Source: Neospora caninum Liverpool (taxonomy: Eukaryota; Apicomplexa; Conoidasida; Eucoccidiorida; Sarcocystidae). From it: DNA of 64,000 nt. Shown here one piece after another: positions 22,930 to 33,954 of this stretch (within the stretch, counting starts at the first letter, position 1; each line of letters opens with the position of its first letter). The stretch is from the NCBI RefSeq assembly GCF_000208865.1, contig NC_018394.1, positions 2,603,297 through 2,667,296 of the forward strand, in the 5' to 3' direction. The position numbers and the translations under genes were made by a program. The notes under the pieces are model-generated. The model was not told the origin of the DNA, did no database searches, and saw only the letters and a program-made list of their open reading frames with translations.

Positions 22930-24674
22930 GATATCTGAATTACACACCAGCGAGCAACCTGTCAGAACATAGAATATCATTTATTCTCAGGAACTTGTTT
23001 TTTCACGTTTGCTGCCAATGGAAGTCGTCCAACGATTCATAACAGGCGAGCACGAGAACAGCCCCCTTCTTGCAGGCCTCGATTCTAGAAGTGTTGAAAA
23101 GTGTGTTGCAAGTACCCCTACCTCAGTGTGTTGATGGCCGGTGTTTGGCGAAGAGGAAGGCCGATTTATGGAAAAACTGGTCTCAGAGATATCCACATCT
23201 GCACACATACACATATGTGTATGTACACCTCCTCGATGTCCAGCGGCATGAAAAGCAGGCAGTCAGAGATGTGCACAAGAGGAAAAGAGCTTGATGCGAA
23301 GCGGGGGGACAACGCCGGAATGCCAAAGAATATTCCGGGGTGGCCCGAGGTCGGGGAGCCGTGCACTGCTGACTCAGTTGCGAGGAATGCTAATTGTTTT
23401 TTTCGAAAGAATGGAAGGCAAGAGTAGCCGCCATAGTGGCCTGCACCCAGCACTAACAACTCTGAGGCAACTTGTCAGAAAGAGGGGTACTGAAAGTGTT
23501 CCTTGAGGCACAGGGAGCTCCAGATAATGGCGCCTCGTTGTTGCATGCAATGCTTTTTCTAAGCCATGTGTGGAAACAGTTGATCGTTTTGTCTCCACGC
23601 GCGTGCATGCAAGAGCTCTGGATCTCCAGACGAGAATCCTAGACAAGGAACCTACGGGTGTGTATGTGGAGGCGCGCTCTCCGGCGAGGAATCTTTCTTT
23701 TCTGTGAAGTAGTCTTCACGTACCCTCGACGTAACACGAGAGAGAGAGGGCCGGAGTGAACACCATTTGTCATTCAAAGTGCCGCACCCTGCAGCGAACA
23801 GAGACTCAAATCCCGTGCATGCTGCACATGATTTGCGGGGCCTGGAGTCACCGTGTCATTGCAGAGTACGATTCCCTGACCTACACTTAAAGAAGACTCT
23901 CCAGTCCGTCTTCGTTTACCACCAGTGCCGCCTAGTTTCTGCCGGAGCAAAGATGTGAGCATCATAGGGGATCGCGTTCTGTGAATCGAACCCATCGGCT
24001 GCCTTTCGTCGCGCAAGCGGACCCCGGCGCGTAAAAATGCTCGTCCTGGGGAATCAGTCAGTCCATCAATGTGCTTCTCGCTGCAAACCTGCTCTCCACT
24101 CTAGCAACGTCAGCTGGTTTCCGGAGAAGACACCTCACGGGGTGTCTAGTAAGGGCCGGTAGAGGGGGCCTGTGCAGTCGACGAACATGCCATCCCTTTC
24201 AGCGGTTTGCATGCGGAAAAATTGGCTGTTTCGCTCATTTTCGACTCGTGTTCCCTCAGTCTATGTGTGCGGAGGGAATTGCCAATATGTTGTGAATTTT
24301 TTCTTGACGGGGCACTGCCGTGCTCAATCATTCCGGTCATCGACTTATCCCTTATCCCTAGAGAATTCATCTTTACTAGGCGGCGCCCCTCACCGAGTAT
24401 GTCTCTTCTCCACACCCCTTGCTTGCGCGAAACGCCTCTCTAGCGCTTTTTAGTCCATTTTGTTGTTGGCATTCTGGAGTCCTGCGTCGCTTGGTTCCGC
24501 TCCCGCGCCTCCCCCCAAGGCGATGCAGGCCGCGTGAGCACACTCAGGCCTCTTTCTTAATTAGAGGCCGCTTCGTCTGGTCATCTGCAACGCCGCCTCC
24601 TGTTAGGTTCCTGTCAGACGAGCCTGTGGTGCTTAGAACCGAACACCCCTACCATCCGTCTTAGCCTCCGCAGA
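22930..24674. promoter_or_regulatory. Divergent promoter region with three TGCATGC motifs
   Basis: Separates the two-span membrane protein (minus) from the RRM gene (plus). TGCATGC occurs at 23542-23548, 23604-23610 and 24208-24214. This is an over-represented element in Toxoplasma promoters and fits ApiAP2-type binding sites (family knowledge). A 20-bp perfect palindrome lies at 23205-23224. No gene is seen. Confidence 0.5.
23205..23224. repeat. 20-bp perfect palindrome
   Basis: ACATACACATATGTGTATGT is identical to its reverse complement. It sits about 280 bp upstream of the two-span membrane protein start, in the divergent promoter region. Confidence 0.9.
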
Positions 24675-27600
24675 ATGATTCCAGCTGCTGGCGAATGCGA
24701 GCATCTCCTTTTGCCTGGGGTCCGGGGGATTGCGCGTTTTATTCGTCGCGATGTCTCTGCTCGGTCCAGGCAGGTGTCGAGACGGCCACAGCGGCGCCCG
24801 GAGCCCACGAGTCAAGGGCGCAGCGCCATGTGTCAATCAATGCCCGTTCCTGGCATCTGCACGAACAGAAAGACGCCTCTGGAAATCCAGGAACCGGGGC
24901 GGATACGGCCAGCAGCGATAGATCGTCCGTTTTCTCGAGCGGGCCGGCTGCACCAGGTGACTGGCGGCCGAAGTGGAAACCCGTCGGCCGCCTCTGCTGC
25001 CCAGCCCTCGCACAGGGGATCTCCAGAGAGTTTTTGGTCTCCCCTGAGAGCGAACCTCTCGCTGAGAAGAACGTGTCACCCTGTCTCCAGTCCTGTGCCG
25101 AGCTCTTCACTCGTCGAGATACTTTGCCGGCTCCCGTCCTCCAGTGTGACGGGTCATCCAACGCCAGCGCTCCGCCTGCAAGTGCCTTCGCAGGGGTCCG
25201 TGGGGTGTACCCGACGGAACCGGGCTTTTTCGTCCATGGCGCCAAGCCTGACCGTTGCCCACGACCACGCAAGCGCGCAGGAATTTGAAAGTCGCGCATG
25301 CGGTTACAGCGTCTCGCAGTTCGTCCGCGCGTGTGCTGAAGTTCTAGATGAAGCGCAGTTGTGCCGCGTTGCCATCCGGCTCGTCGAGTACAAAAACCTG
25401 AAACGGCAGAAACCCTCCAGCAGGGACGCGGCCATCCGGGCCATCAAAAAACTTATTCCAGGTAGATAGCACGCCGCCAGGTTGCCTTGCTGATGTTTTC
25501 CGTCCCGGCACCTTTCGTTCACGTGATGCGATCGAGGCCTGTGGAGTGCGTTCTCTTGCCTCGCGGGGTCTGGCGAGTTGAAGCTGTTTGATCGGGTCGT
25601 TGCCGCCTGCAGCATCGGGGCTTCCTGGGTGTTGCGACGCGATGTGCATTGTGAATGCAGGGGAACATCAAGACCTAATAGTCGGTCACTTGAATCGCTG
25701 TATAGACGCCATCAACCCTGACCAGTTCCACCGTCTGGCGAAGCTGGCACGTTCGCGGCATTACCCCGTAAGCAAACACAAAAACAAAACACTGGCGCTC
25801 ACGCGTGAGCGTCGCGGACACGTGCGTTAGATGTAAGACGGGCTGTCCGGACGCTGCTCGTTATCAACGTCACTGCCCCGTTTAGTATTCCTGAGTCGTT
25901 GCCTTGGGTGATACGCGTAGACTTCTCTCGCTTGCCGCACATTACGCCCGCGGCCACACACGCCGGATCGTCACCCCGGGGGAAGGCTGCGCTGGAGCAA
26001 TCTATGAACTGTCGCGACAACCCCTAGACCTTTTCGGACGCGCCGTCGCTTCGCTTGTGCAGTACTGCAGTTCTCATGGTTCAGGAAGGAATATGCTGTG
26101 TCATATTTGTTGGCGCCTGTGTCTCTTCTCCAGGCTGACGATTTCCACGAGAACGTCCCTCAGTCTCGGCTCTCTGACTACACGTCCGCCGCGCGGTTCT
26201 TAACGAGAGCTTCCTATCACGAGGCGCAGAAATCCAAGCACGCCGACAGCGTTCGTCAAAAGGCCGACGCATACGAGGCCTTATGCGATGTGGGAGATAT
26301 CGGCGTGGCTGCGACGGCGGATGGTCTCGTTCGTCAAGTCGCCCGCAGGCCGCCGTCACCAACGCGCATGCAGGACGTAAGTGGTCGCCATTCCAATTCG
26401 AGGCCGTTGACATGTTTCTTCGAGTACCTGTGCAGTTCCTTCGTCTAGTCGGGACTGCTTTGAACGCGGTGGGGTCCATGTGACCGCTGATGCAACGGTT
26501 CAATGTACGCGCGTCTTGGAATTATCAGCAGGTCGGGCGGAAGCGCTGCTTCCCGCAGTGGTGTGGCAACAAGCTTCGCATTAGCAAGGCGGCCTTCGAC
26601 CGCCACCGCCCACGCCACCGACTGACTTGTGTCGTGTGTCGCATCTCAGAAACGAGTAGGGGAGTTTGTGGTGCATATCGAGGATCCGTCGATACCGGCC
26701 CCAGGCAGCACAACTGAGCGCCTCGTGTTCATTTCGAATATCCCTCACGGGCCCCGGAAGAAGATACGAAAGGCTATCAAGGAGGTGAGATTGTCGAACG
26801 CACAGACGCTCTATGCGATTTCGGAGGGACGACGCACCGTGTCTCGCCGTTTGATTGTGCTCCCCTCTGACTGGGAAGAAACCGTAGATAGCTGTGATTT
26901 GCACACACGGACACGCGGGAGGCCACGGTATATAGCTGGCTCTCGAAGTGTATCCTTATGTTCTGTTTCAGTGTTGGTTTCGCTCTTCATGGCTTTCGGC
27001 GCGCCGAAACGCCTCCGATAAGGAAACAATGACTATTTCGAAAGACGCTGAGTTTACCAGTTACACGATTCAACACAGATTTCCTGGCGCCCTCTGTTCG
27101 TTTCTTGAACGTGCGCCACCAGGCTTTCATAGGGTGCGGCAAAATCGTCAATCTCGAGATTTTTGACGACCGACTGCGGACGGTGGATGAGCGAGATGAG
27201 GTAATCAAGCGACGTCCCTGCTCTGTCACTGGAATTCGGAAACTCAGGCGTGGCTTTCCGCTGGCATGCTTCTCTCCTGCGGATGTCCAGGAGTGGCTGC
27301 TGTATACGATGCAATTGTCTGGTATTGGTGTGCAGCTGTCGCTCCAGAAGCGCGGCGCAAAGGCGTCCTCTGAAAAGCTTCGCGGCCGCTTTTCACCGAT
27401 CTTTGCCATAGCAGGTACGCGGTGGTGCCAGGTACCTGCTCAGGGTCCTTTGCAAGGCTGTCCCTGATGCTGGCACCGATGGAGTGCCCTAGAGAGACAA
27501 ATTTGCATGTAGGGCGGAAGACCAGTTCAGCGCTCTCGTAGATACCGTGTGGCGTTTCGAAAACTCTGGAATGGCTGTACGCCCGTGACCGTTTCGTTGC

Positions 27601-30122
27601 TGCAGAGTTCGACACAGTCGAGGCAAAGCAGCGAGCGTGCAGCACGTATCTTCGCATCTTTGGCGTCCCTTGCATTGATCGACTTCTCTACGTAGAAGAT
27701 GCTGCTGACAAAAAGACACTTGTGGCAAGCAATCTGCCCTTCGGATTGGCTGCCGATGGTGAGTCCCTATCGGGGGCCTGGTTCCCCGCGGTTTTCAGTT
27801 GCGACTGTCACCCCTCACTACACTGACAACTGATTGCCTCGCATGCGTGAAGGGCGTTCGTGATGGGCTGTGTGCCCACTTTTCATCTGTGTAAAGCCGT
27901 CCCAATCAGAAGCAGGCAAACGGTCAGCTCCACAGAATACAGCAGACGGTGACTGGTGGGTTCGAATTGCATGCTCTGCCGCCCCCCCCCCCCCTGTTGT
28001 GAGTCGTTCGTGTGACGAGACCATGGACCTGTCCAACGAGCTCTCCCTATTCTGAGAGAGCTCGCCCACTGCAAGCCTGCTCTTTAAGGTTTTCACATCT
28101 TTTTTTCCAACGTGCGTTTTCTCCATTTCCCCCAGAAATTGCACGCATCCTCGCATATGCTCTCGCCTGTGACCGATCAGCGTCGTCGGTCCCAGCTAGC
28201 ATATGTAGGATCGAGATGACGAATCCCCACATCTATGGCTACAAAGATCTGGTGGTCGAGGCCCGCTCAGATCGCCCGAGTCCTTACTTTGTTTGCCCCG
28301 ACGTCGCTGGCACGGCGCCGATGCCAGCCTTAAATCAGGGTGCATCTGCTGGCGAATGCATCCCTGTCCATGTTGGGGACAGGTCGCCGTCGCCGCCGCT
28401 CGTGCTGCTAAATTCGTCGAGTCAGGAACGCATGAGTGCTCAGGACTGTCTGAGCCCGAGTCCGGTGGTTACGAATGAGTCACGTTCAGACCCGTGCTCA
28501 GAAAGCGCTAAAAACCGCATTCACCTGTCCGGCAACGAATCAGAGAATTTCATTCTCGCCGGCAGTCCCAGCTTGTTTCCCGGGGCGCAGACACTGCATT
28601 TCTCCGATCGGCACTTACGCGCCGAGAGGCCAATGCTGGGGTTTGTCGGGGATGAGCAACCCGACGGGTTTATTGCGGCGCAAGTTGGAGTGCAGCCAGA
28701 AGTACCGATGATGGAGGCCACAGGCATGCGTCGCGCAGCACCCGCTGCAGCCAGGACAGTTCAGCTAGTCGCTGACGGTGAAGGCGTCGCTCCAGTTCTG
28801 ACAACCGAAGATGATCAGTCCAGAGGCGTATTGACCAGCTCATTGGGTACGGGAGGGCCACCACGCCCGTTACCGGGGTCGATGCAGTGCAGCAGCGAGA
28901 ACTTGCGTACGGACCAGCTACCACAGCTTTTGACAGTCTGTCCTTCTCGCGGCTGCCACGTGGCTGCCTCTGGAACTGTATCTGACAATGGAGGCCAACA
29001 ACAATCTGACGGCTGCGCTTCAGCGCCAGGAAGCCAGGCGGCAATTGATCCGTCTTTGTTGCTCGCAGTCGAACAGCCTCCCTCTCAGCAGCAAAATTCC
29101 GTGCGGCCAGCCGCAAGTGGGACGTGGATACAGGACGGCGGACAGCTCGTGCCACATATTCCGGAACACGGCCAGCTTGAAGCCCTCTTTGCGGTCACCT
29201 TGAGCCAGACGGGTGATTTAAACGAGGAGACCTTCTTTCCCGAAGAACGGCCCGACAGCGTTGAGGTAAGTTGTGTCGCTGTCAGAACCATGCGTGGGAT
29301 TCCATTCTTGCGGCGTTCTCCCCGGAAAGCGCGTTGTTTGTTAGTGCCACGCGCCACGCGGAATACAGAATACATGTGCAAAACTCCCACGGAGTGGTGG
29401 GTTGTTCTGGGATAGTAGGCAGCTGAGTCCCTTCTTAGCAGCGGGGTCGTCTCACGAATAGCGTTGTTGCCATCTCGCCGGTGCCGCCCAACTTTTTTTT
29501 TCGAGTCACTGTTCTTCTTAGGGACACTCGGCGGATGTCAGCGACGTCTTCCCCGTCCTCCGGCACGATCAAGATATGGCAAACGTCGTTCTACAAAAGT
29601 AAGGCAAGCGGCATTGAGTGAAGTTTACGCTCAGCATATGAAAAACTGTCATTTTTTGTTCGGGAGGTGCCGGAGTCGCGCGGTTCCTGTTTCGCAGATC
29701 GCGTTACGAGTGTTTCTGTGGAACTGCAACCTTACATGCAGGTTCCTAACCGACCGCCTCAACGCCCAGAATGACGGATTATTTCTGTTAAGGTTTCCAT
29801 CATTCGAGGCGGCTGCAGTCGCGATCCGAAAGTGTAGAGGAACAGTGTTATTCGACAGGCGTGCTCTTCTTATCTTCTCACCCCGGCGCTGCATCTCTGT
29901 CGATGGTAAGACATCCGATTGCGAAACCGGTAATGAGTAATATCAAGTAGAATCAAACGAATTTCAAGGTGGGAGGACTGTTGCTGCAGGGGTAGGCATG
30001 CGAGCTGTTGTTTCGAAATATGGTTCGACCGCTGACGCCTATGCATGAGTACCTGTGGATTTGCGCATCTACCCTGTTCTACCCTGTTCTCAGGAAAGCT
30101 GGTCGACCTGCCGCTTCGCTAG
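24675..30122 (+). CDS. RRM-type RNA-binding protein
   Basis: Eleven exons keep phase: 24675-25461, 25613-25767, 26134-26376, 26650-26784, 27123-27200, 27291-27414, 27606-27758, 28136-29265, 29522-29598, 29742-29905 and 30094-30122 (TAG), for about 1024 residues. A divergent RRM is assembled across several small exons: ERLVFISNIPHGPRKKIRKA, GCGKIVNLEIFDDRL, then FAIAEFDTVEAKQRA in the RNP1 position. A second RRM starts with KKTLVASNLPFGLAADE. A long disordered region fills the 1130-bp exon, and a third RRM-like half (DGLFLLRFPSFEAAAVAIRK) closes the protein. It is probably a nuclear or cytoplasmic RNA-processing factor (inference). The start is uncertain. ATG 25236 in the same frame is well placed, and the first 560 bp are also open in a second frame that could splice in through a 76-bp intron. 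Confidence 0.75.
27982..27994. repeat. C homopolymer tract in an RRM-gene intron
   Basis: Thirteen consecutive C within the intron between exons 27606-27758 and 28136-29265. Confidence 0.85.
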
Positions 30123-30376
30123 AGGTGCACCAAAACCTGAGCTTCATTTCTTAGTGGTGCCTCGTCCCTTTCCGATTTATCCCAAAAACAACATCGTCGC
30201 CAACCGGAGAGACATTGTTGTGGAAAAACGTTTAACGGACACAGGGTGCTGTCGTTTGCCAGAGTGAATGTGTTTAGCGACTGAGGTTTTCCGGCCACCT
30301 ATGTCTGCACGGGCAAGCAATCACCCGCGTTTTGAACAGTAGTACCCCTCACACGAGCACTGCGGGAACGCACCAT
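30123..30376. other. Short convergent spacer
   Basis: Only 254 bp separate the stop codons of the RRM gene and the four-span membrane protein gene, so their 3' UTRs probably overlap or are very short. Nothing else is seen. Confidence 0.6.
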
Positions 30377-31190
30377 CTAAACGTAACCAGGTGATTTCCC
30401 TCCAGTAAAAGCCATGGGAATCAGCACGATGGCAAGCAGGAAAAAGGTGGCTCCCACAGCCACAGACCAGAACACGGTCACCTGCACGGTTTATGGTTTT
30501 TTTCAGCAAACAGTGACGTACGGCGAATTCAAATATTCTTACCGAAAGAAATACGGTCCACCATAGCACAGGAGCGGTGTACTCGCACGTCGTTGACATG
30601 TTTATCTGAACATGGTGTGGGGTTTTTGTCGAGGTCTAGCGGCCCAGTATCTTGTCGTACCCCAATTGTGCCAATGCCCATCCAGAGGAAACCGATTACC
30701 AGCAAGACTATTTCAGACCAGATCTGTACACATAATGTCTGCTCGCGCGCCTCTCTGGTGTAGTTTCAATGTTGACTGACCGTAGCTTCGAATCCATATA
30801 GCTCCTTAATCAAGCCGGTAATGTAGGTAGCCGGAAAGCTCTGCACCATGCGTGTATGTGTGCGAATAGACGGTTGAGGTTGTATTTGGGACCGCTTACG
30901 AGCAATGCACATCCGAGGAGCCACCAGTCTACACAATGATATCGGGGCAGGCATGGAACTCGGTGTTTACTGTCTGCGACCTTACTGAGCGGAACATCGC
31001 ACTGTGAATTTAAGTCGACCAGGAAGACAATTAAGCAGATGCCACCTATTACGGATGAGACTACCGTCACACCGAGTGCCTGCAATCGGTGACGTGATAC
31101 CACGGTCGATGGCAAGTTCTGGGACGTTTTTTTAGACGCGCCGAGCACGGGAGCGTCACGTACCGCTCCTGGAATTTCAACCAATTCCAA
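30377..31190 (-). CDS. Unknown four-span membrane protein, about 174 residues
   Basis: Six small exons fit perfectly in phase: 31190-30986, 30928-30900, 30840-30781, 30723-30661, 30605-30543 and 30481-30377 (TAG). Residues 1-40 are hydrophilic (MELVEIPGAVRDAPVLGASK). Four hydrophobic segments follow: VVSSVIGGICLIVFLVDL, then after WWLLGCALL a short loop, IVLLVIGFLWMGIGTIG, APVLWWTVFLSVTVFWSVAV and ATFFLLAIVLIPMAF. The tail is GGKSPGYV. No cleavable signal peptide is apparent. The repeated one-helix-per-exon structure and Trp-rich spans suggest a small tetraspan protein, but no known family signature is seen. Exons of 29 to 63 bp explain why it would be missed without splicing. Confidence 0.75.
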
Positions 31191-31367
31191 GTCATGCTAT
31201 AACACAGAGGAGGACATCTGACGGACTCTGGAAGGTTTCCTGTTGCAGCCGCTGGGGCGCGCCTCTGGTGTCAGTGAGAGTGTCGACGTCTGCCATGGTG
31301 TAAACTCAGTGCGGCGTTTCGGACTGAAAAGTGTATTTTCTGAAGACGCTTGTAATCAGTGCGAACA

Positions 31368-31482
31368 CTTAAGCCACCAGTACGATTAGAAATAACACTT
31401 AAGCCACCAGTACGATTAGAAAAAACGCTTAAGCCACCAGCACGATTAGAAAAAACGCTTAAGCCACCAGCACGATTAGAAA
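31368..31482. repeat. Four-copy 30-bp tandem repeat
   Basis: Units start at 31368, 31398, 31428 and 31458 and read CTTAAGCCACCAGYACGATT then AGAAAWAACR; the last unit is truncated. Copies 1-2 carry T and copies 3-4 carry C at the same site, so the array grew by at least two duplication steps. Confidence 0.93.
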
Positions 31483-31882
31483 TTCAGCTGTAGATACACA
31501 GTTATGTGCCTGACTATAATTGTCGTCTACCTGATAGCTAGGAGAAACCTCCACCGGCTAGCAGATTCTTTCAGGGCCTTTGCCTTGAAGGCAGCCTTGT
31601 CTGGTAAAGCGGCGGGTACTCCAGTCCGGTTTATACAGACAAGCGAGGGGTACCCGGTGGGTTGAAAGCAGGCGGTGTCTACCTGGGCGTCCGATGGACC
31701 GCATCAGGCTTTCTATTTTCATGGGGGACTTCAGATTTTGCCTGCATATGGTTCCGAAAACAGCGTCTATGCTTTTGTGGTCCAAGTCACGTGTGACACG
31801 TTTCCTCACAACACTGTACAGTACGCCACCGGTGTACGTGGACGGATGATGTAAAACGGCGTTACTTTTCATTGTCACCACA

Positions 31883-31897
31883 TGCATGCGTGCATGC
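31883..31897. promoter_or_regulatory. Paired TGCATGC motifs upstream of TFIIA
   Basis: Two copies of TGCATGC in direct, near-adjacent arrangement inside the alternating sequence CATGCATGCGTGCATGCGG. The motif is palindromic at its GCATGC core and is a known enriched element of Toxoplasma promoters; ApiAP2 factors are the likely binders. Confidence 0.5.
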
Positions 31898-32062
31898 GGT
31901 TCCGCCCTCAAACGCAACTGGGCACTTGCAGAAAAAAAAGAACACTGCTCAAAGGGCCACTTTTCTCGATAAACGCTTTCACATTAAACAAGGGACACCG
32001 CTGCTTGATGCTCTTTTTCGAGGATGTGAATTCCAGGGAACGAGCGGGCCATTACTCGCAGC

Positions 32063-33774
32063 ATGAGCTTAAATCGAACTATTCCAGCCTCTCCGGTTGA
32101 GGCCGTCTATTTCGGCATTGTGGACTGTAAGTGGCTTCCCCAAAGAAAGTATCGCCTATGCTTGTTGGCTCCTTCTGATGAATAACGTCCTTGCTGTGAA
32201 TGTTGATTACCCGCAGGTGTGCACAAAGAGTTGGAAGCAGGAAGTTTCTCTGTCATCGACGAGGAAACCGCTGCGGCTTTTGTCGCGGTGAGACACACGA
32301 AGAAACATTTGGATAAGTGTCGCAGCATGAAAACTCACCACGTTTGATCCAACAGTTGCTGTGACCTGGCTTTCCCAAACCTCCAGTATTGTGAAGGGTT
32401 TTTTGTCTGTTCTTGGCGGGCCGTGGATCGGGACTTCCGACGTCGTCGTTGCCTCGTGGCTCAATTGGGATTCTTGAGATTCGAAGCACGGGGCTGCGCA
32501 CTGCGAGCGGACGTCGTCATGTCTCCGTTGTGTTGCAGGCATGGAAGGAAGGCATCAAGTCCCGATTGGAAAATCCATCTCCTTTACCAGCCCGAGTACG
32601 TTACCGGCTTTAAAAAGTCTTCTGCGTGGGTTGTTAACTTCGCGGATGTCTAGCTCACTAGGACGCTGCGATCTCGTGCCACCAACTATTTCTCGACGAC
32701 GATTTGGATGAATAAGGTGTTGACTATCCATGAGTGTTGCAGGGGGAAACTCGCCAGCAACGCCGGCGGACTACAAGCGTCCAGCGGTAAGACAGCAAGA
32801 GCATTACCAGCCGCTGTTATCGCAGGATCGAGTCTGACACTCTACCGCCCAGTGGCTTTCGTATGAACATCTCTTGACTTCCACGGAAGCTAGAATACAA
32901 CATTTCAGCAGCATTCTGAGAGTTCTTTGGATGAGGCATGCACAAGTCTGCACTCGGTTGTTTCATTTGCACTATCTGACTGCGGCAACCTTTGTACTCT
33001 CAGGTCTGAACAACCATTCCGGCATAGCTCCACGGCATCCCAAGAAGGTAAGCTGCTCGAGACCTTGCCATTTCCAGCCACTGCAAGTATATTGGCTGGG
33101 GGCACTGACCGCAGCGCCGGTGCCATGTATTAATTGCTCAGACGATGACGACTTCGAGGATGCGAATGTGGACCAGCCATCAGAAGCAGCGCTACAAGAC
33201 TCCCTGGGTGTGTACCTCTCCGAAGAAGAGATTAACTTTTTATCCTCCGAACGAGGACGGGCGGCGCCACTCCTGGACGATCTAACAGATGTCGACGTAC
33301 GGGACTCTGTCCAAGGCCACATACTAGGGACTTTCGAAAAAGTAAGCCAAAGGCGTTTTAACGTGCTTGTTCCTTGACCCCGTTCTTCACCGTACCCGGT
33401 TCATCGCCTCTGAACGAGTGCCTCGGCCGCTTTTTTTGCCCGGAACCACGCTTCAGTGGGAAGCTATGTGTGTAAATTGATCGTGTTCTCGATTCCTGCT
33501 CAGGTGACAAGGCCAGCCGAAACAGGCAAGCGGCTGTCTGGTCTCAGACCAGCTTGCTGGACGCTGACGCTCAACAACGGAGTGATGAAGGTATGCCTGA
33601 TACCACGTGCATTTGGCATCTCGGATATAAACGTTTTGCTCTCCTCGTCCAGCATGAGAGCCCGGGGTACGCGGCCGTCCAGGATTGTATTCGTTGCCTG
33701 TGGTTGTCGTTCTTCAGGTTGCGGGTCGGGAGTTTGCGTTTGATAGACTCGAAGCAGAAGTGAAGGAAAGCTAA
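32063..33774 (+). CDS. Transcription initiation factor TFIIA, large (alpha/beta) subunit
   Basis: Eight exons in phase: 32063-32126, 32217-32287, 32539-32595, 32743-32786, 33004-33047, 33142-33341, 33504-33590 and 33718-33774 (TAA), for 207 residues. The N-terminus (VEAVYFGIVDCVHKELEAGS ... AWKEGIKSRL) matches the four-helix-bundle half of TFIIA large subunits. The middle is short and ends in an acidic run (DDDDFEDANVD). The C-terminus (FEKVTRPAE ... CWTLTLNNGVMKVAGREFAF) matches the beta-barrel domain that contacts TBP and DNA, where orthologs read K-W-x-L-x-D/N-G-x-M-x-x-G-R-D/E-x-x-F. By family knowledge it partners the gamma subunit and stabilises TBP on promoters. The protein is shorter than the animal and yeast subunits because the linker is reduced. 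The final exon lacks the terminal Trp common elsewhere. Confidence 0.85.
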
Positions 33775-33954
33775 CTGGAGTGAGGCTGAGAGCGGCCTAA
33801 TGCTTCTTCGGGTTATAGTTCCTTGTACTCGCTGGACTGACGTGCTGCTGGTCTTCTTCGAAATAACGTCTTGGCCACCTGGACAGCTGGTCGTCCGCCG
33901 GCGAGCGTTTATTTTGACGGGGTCCCGTAGCATAAAACACCGCTTCCACTCGCC

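Larger units (their letters stand above)
31191..32062. promoter_or_regulatory. Divergent promoter region with 30-bp repeats and paired TGCATGC
   Basis: Lies between the four-span membrane protein (minus) and TFIIA (plus). It contains the four-copy 30-bp tandem repeat at 31368-31482 and two TGCATGC motifs 8 bp apart at 31883-31889 and 31891-31897, about 165 bp upstream of the TFIIA start. A 119-residue minus-strand open frame (31558-31917) overlaps these elements and is not supported. Confidence 0.55.

Noticed and set aside
27542..27605. Upstream extension of the RRM-gene exon starting at 27542
   Set aside because: It is in frame with exon 27123-27200, but it would exclude the good exon 27291-27414. 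Acceptor 27605 joins that exon in phase and restores the RNP1-like sequence.
31368..31482. CRISPR array
   Set aside because: Repeats are directly adjacent 30-bp tandem units without unique spacers, in a eukaryotic genome.
31558..31917. 119-codon minus-strand open frame
   Set aside because: Overlaps the TGCATGC promoter pair, lacks motifs, and has no splice-consistent neighbour.
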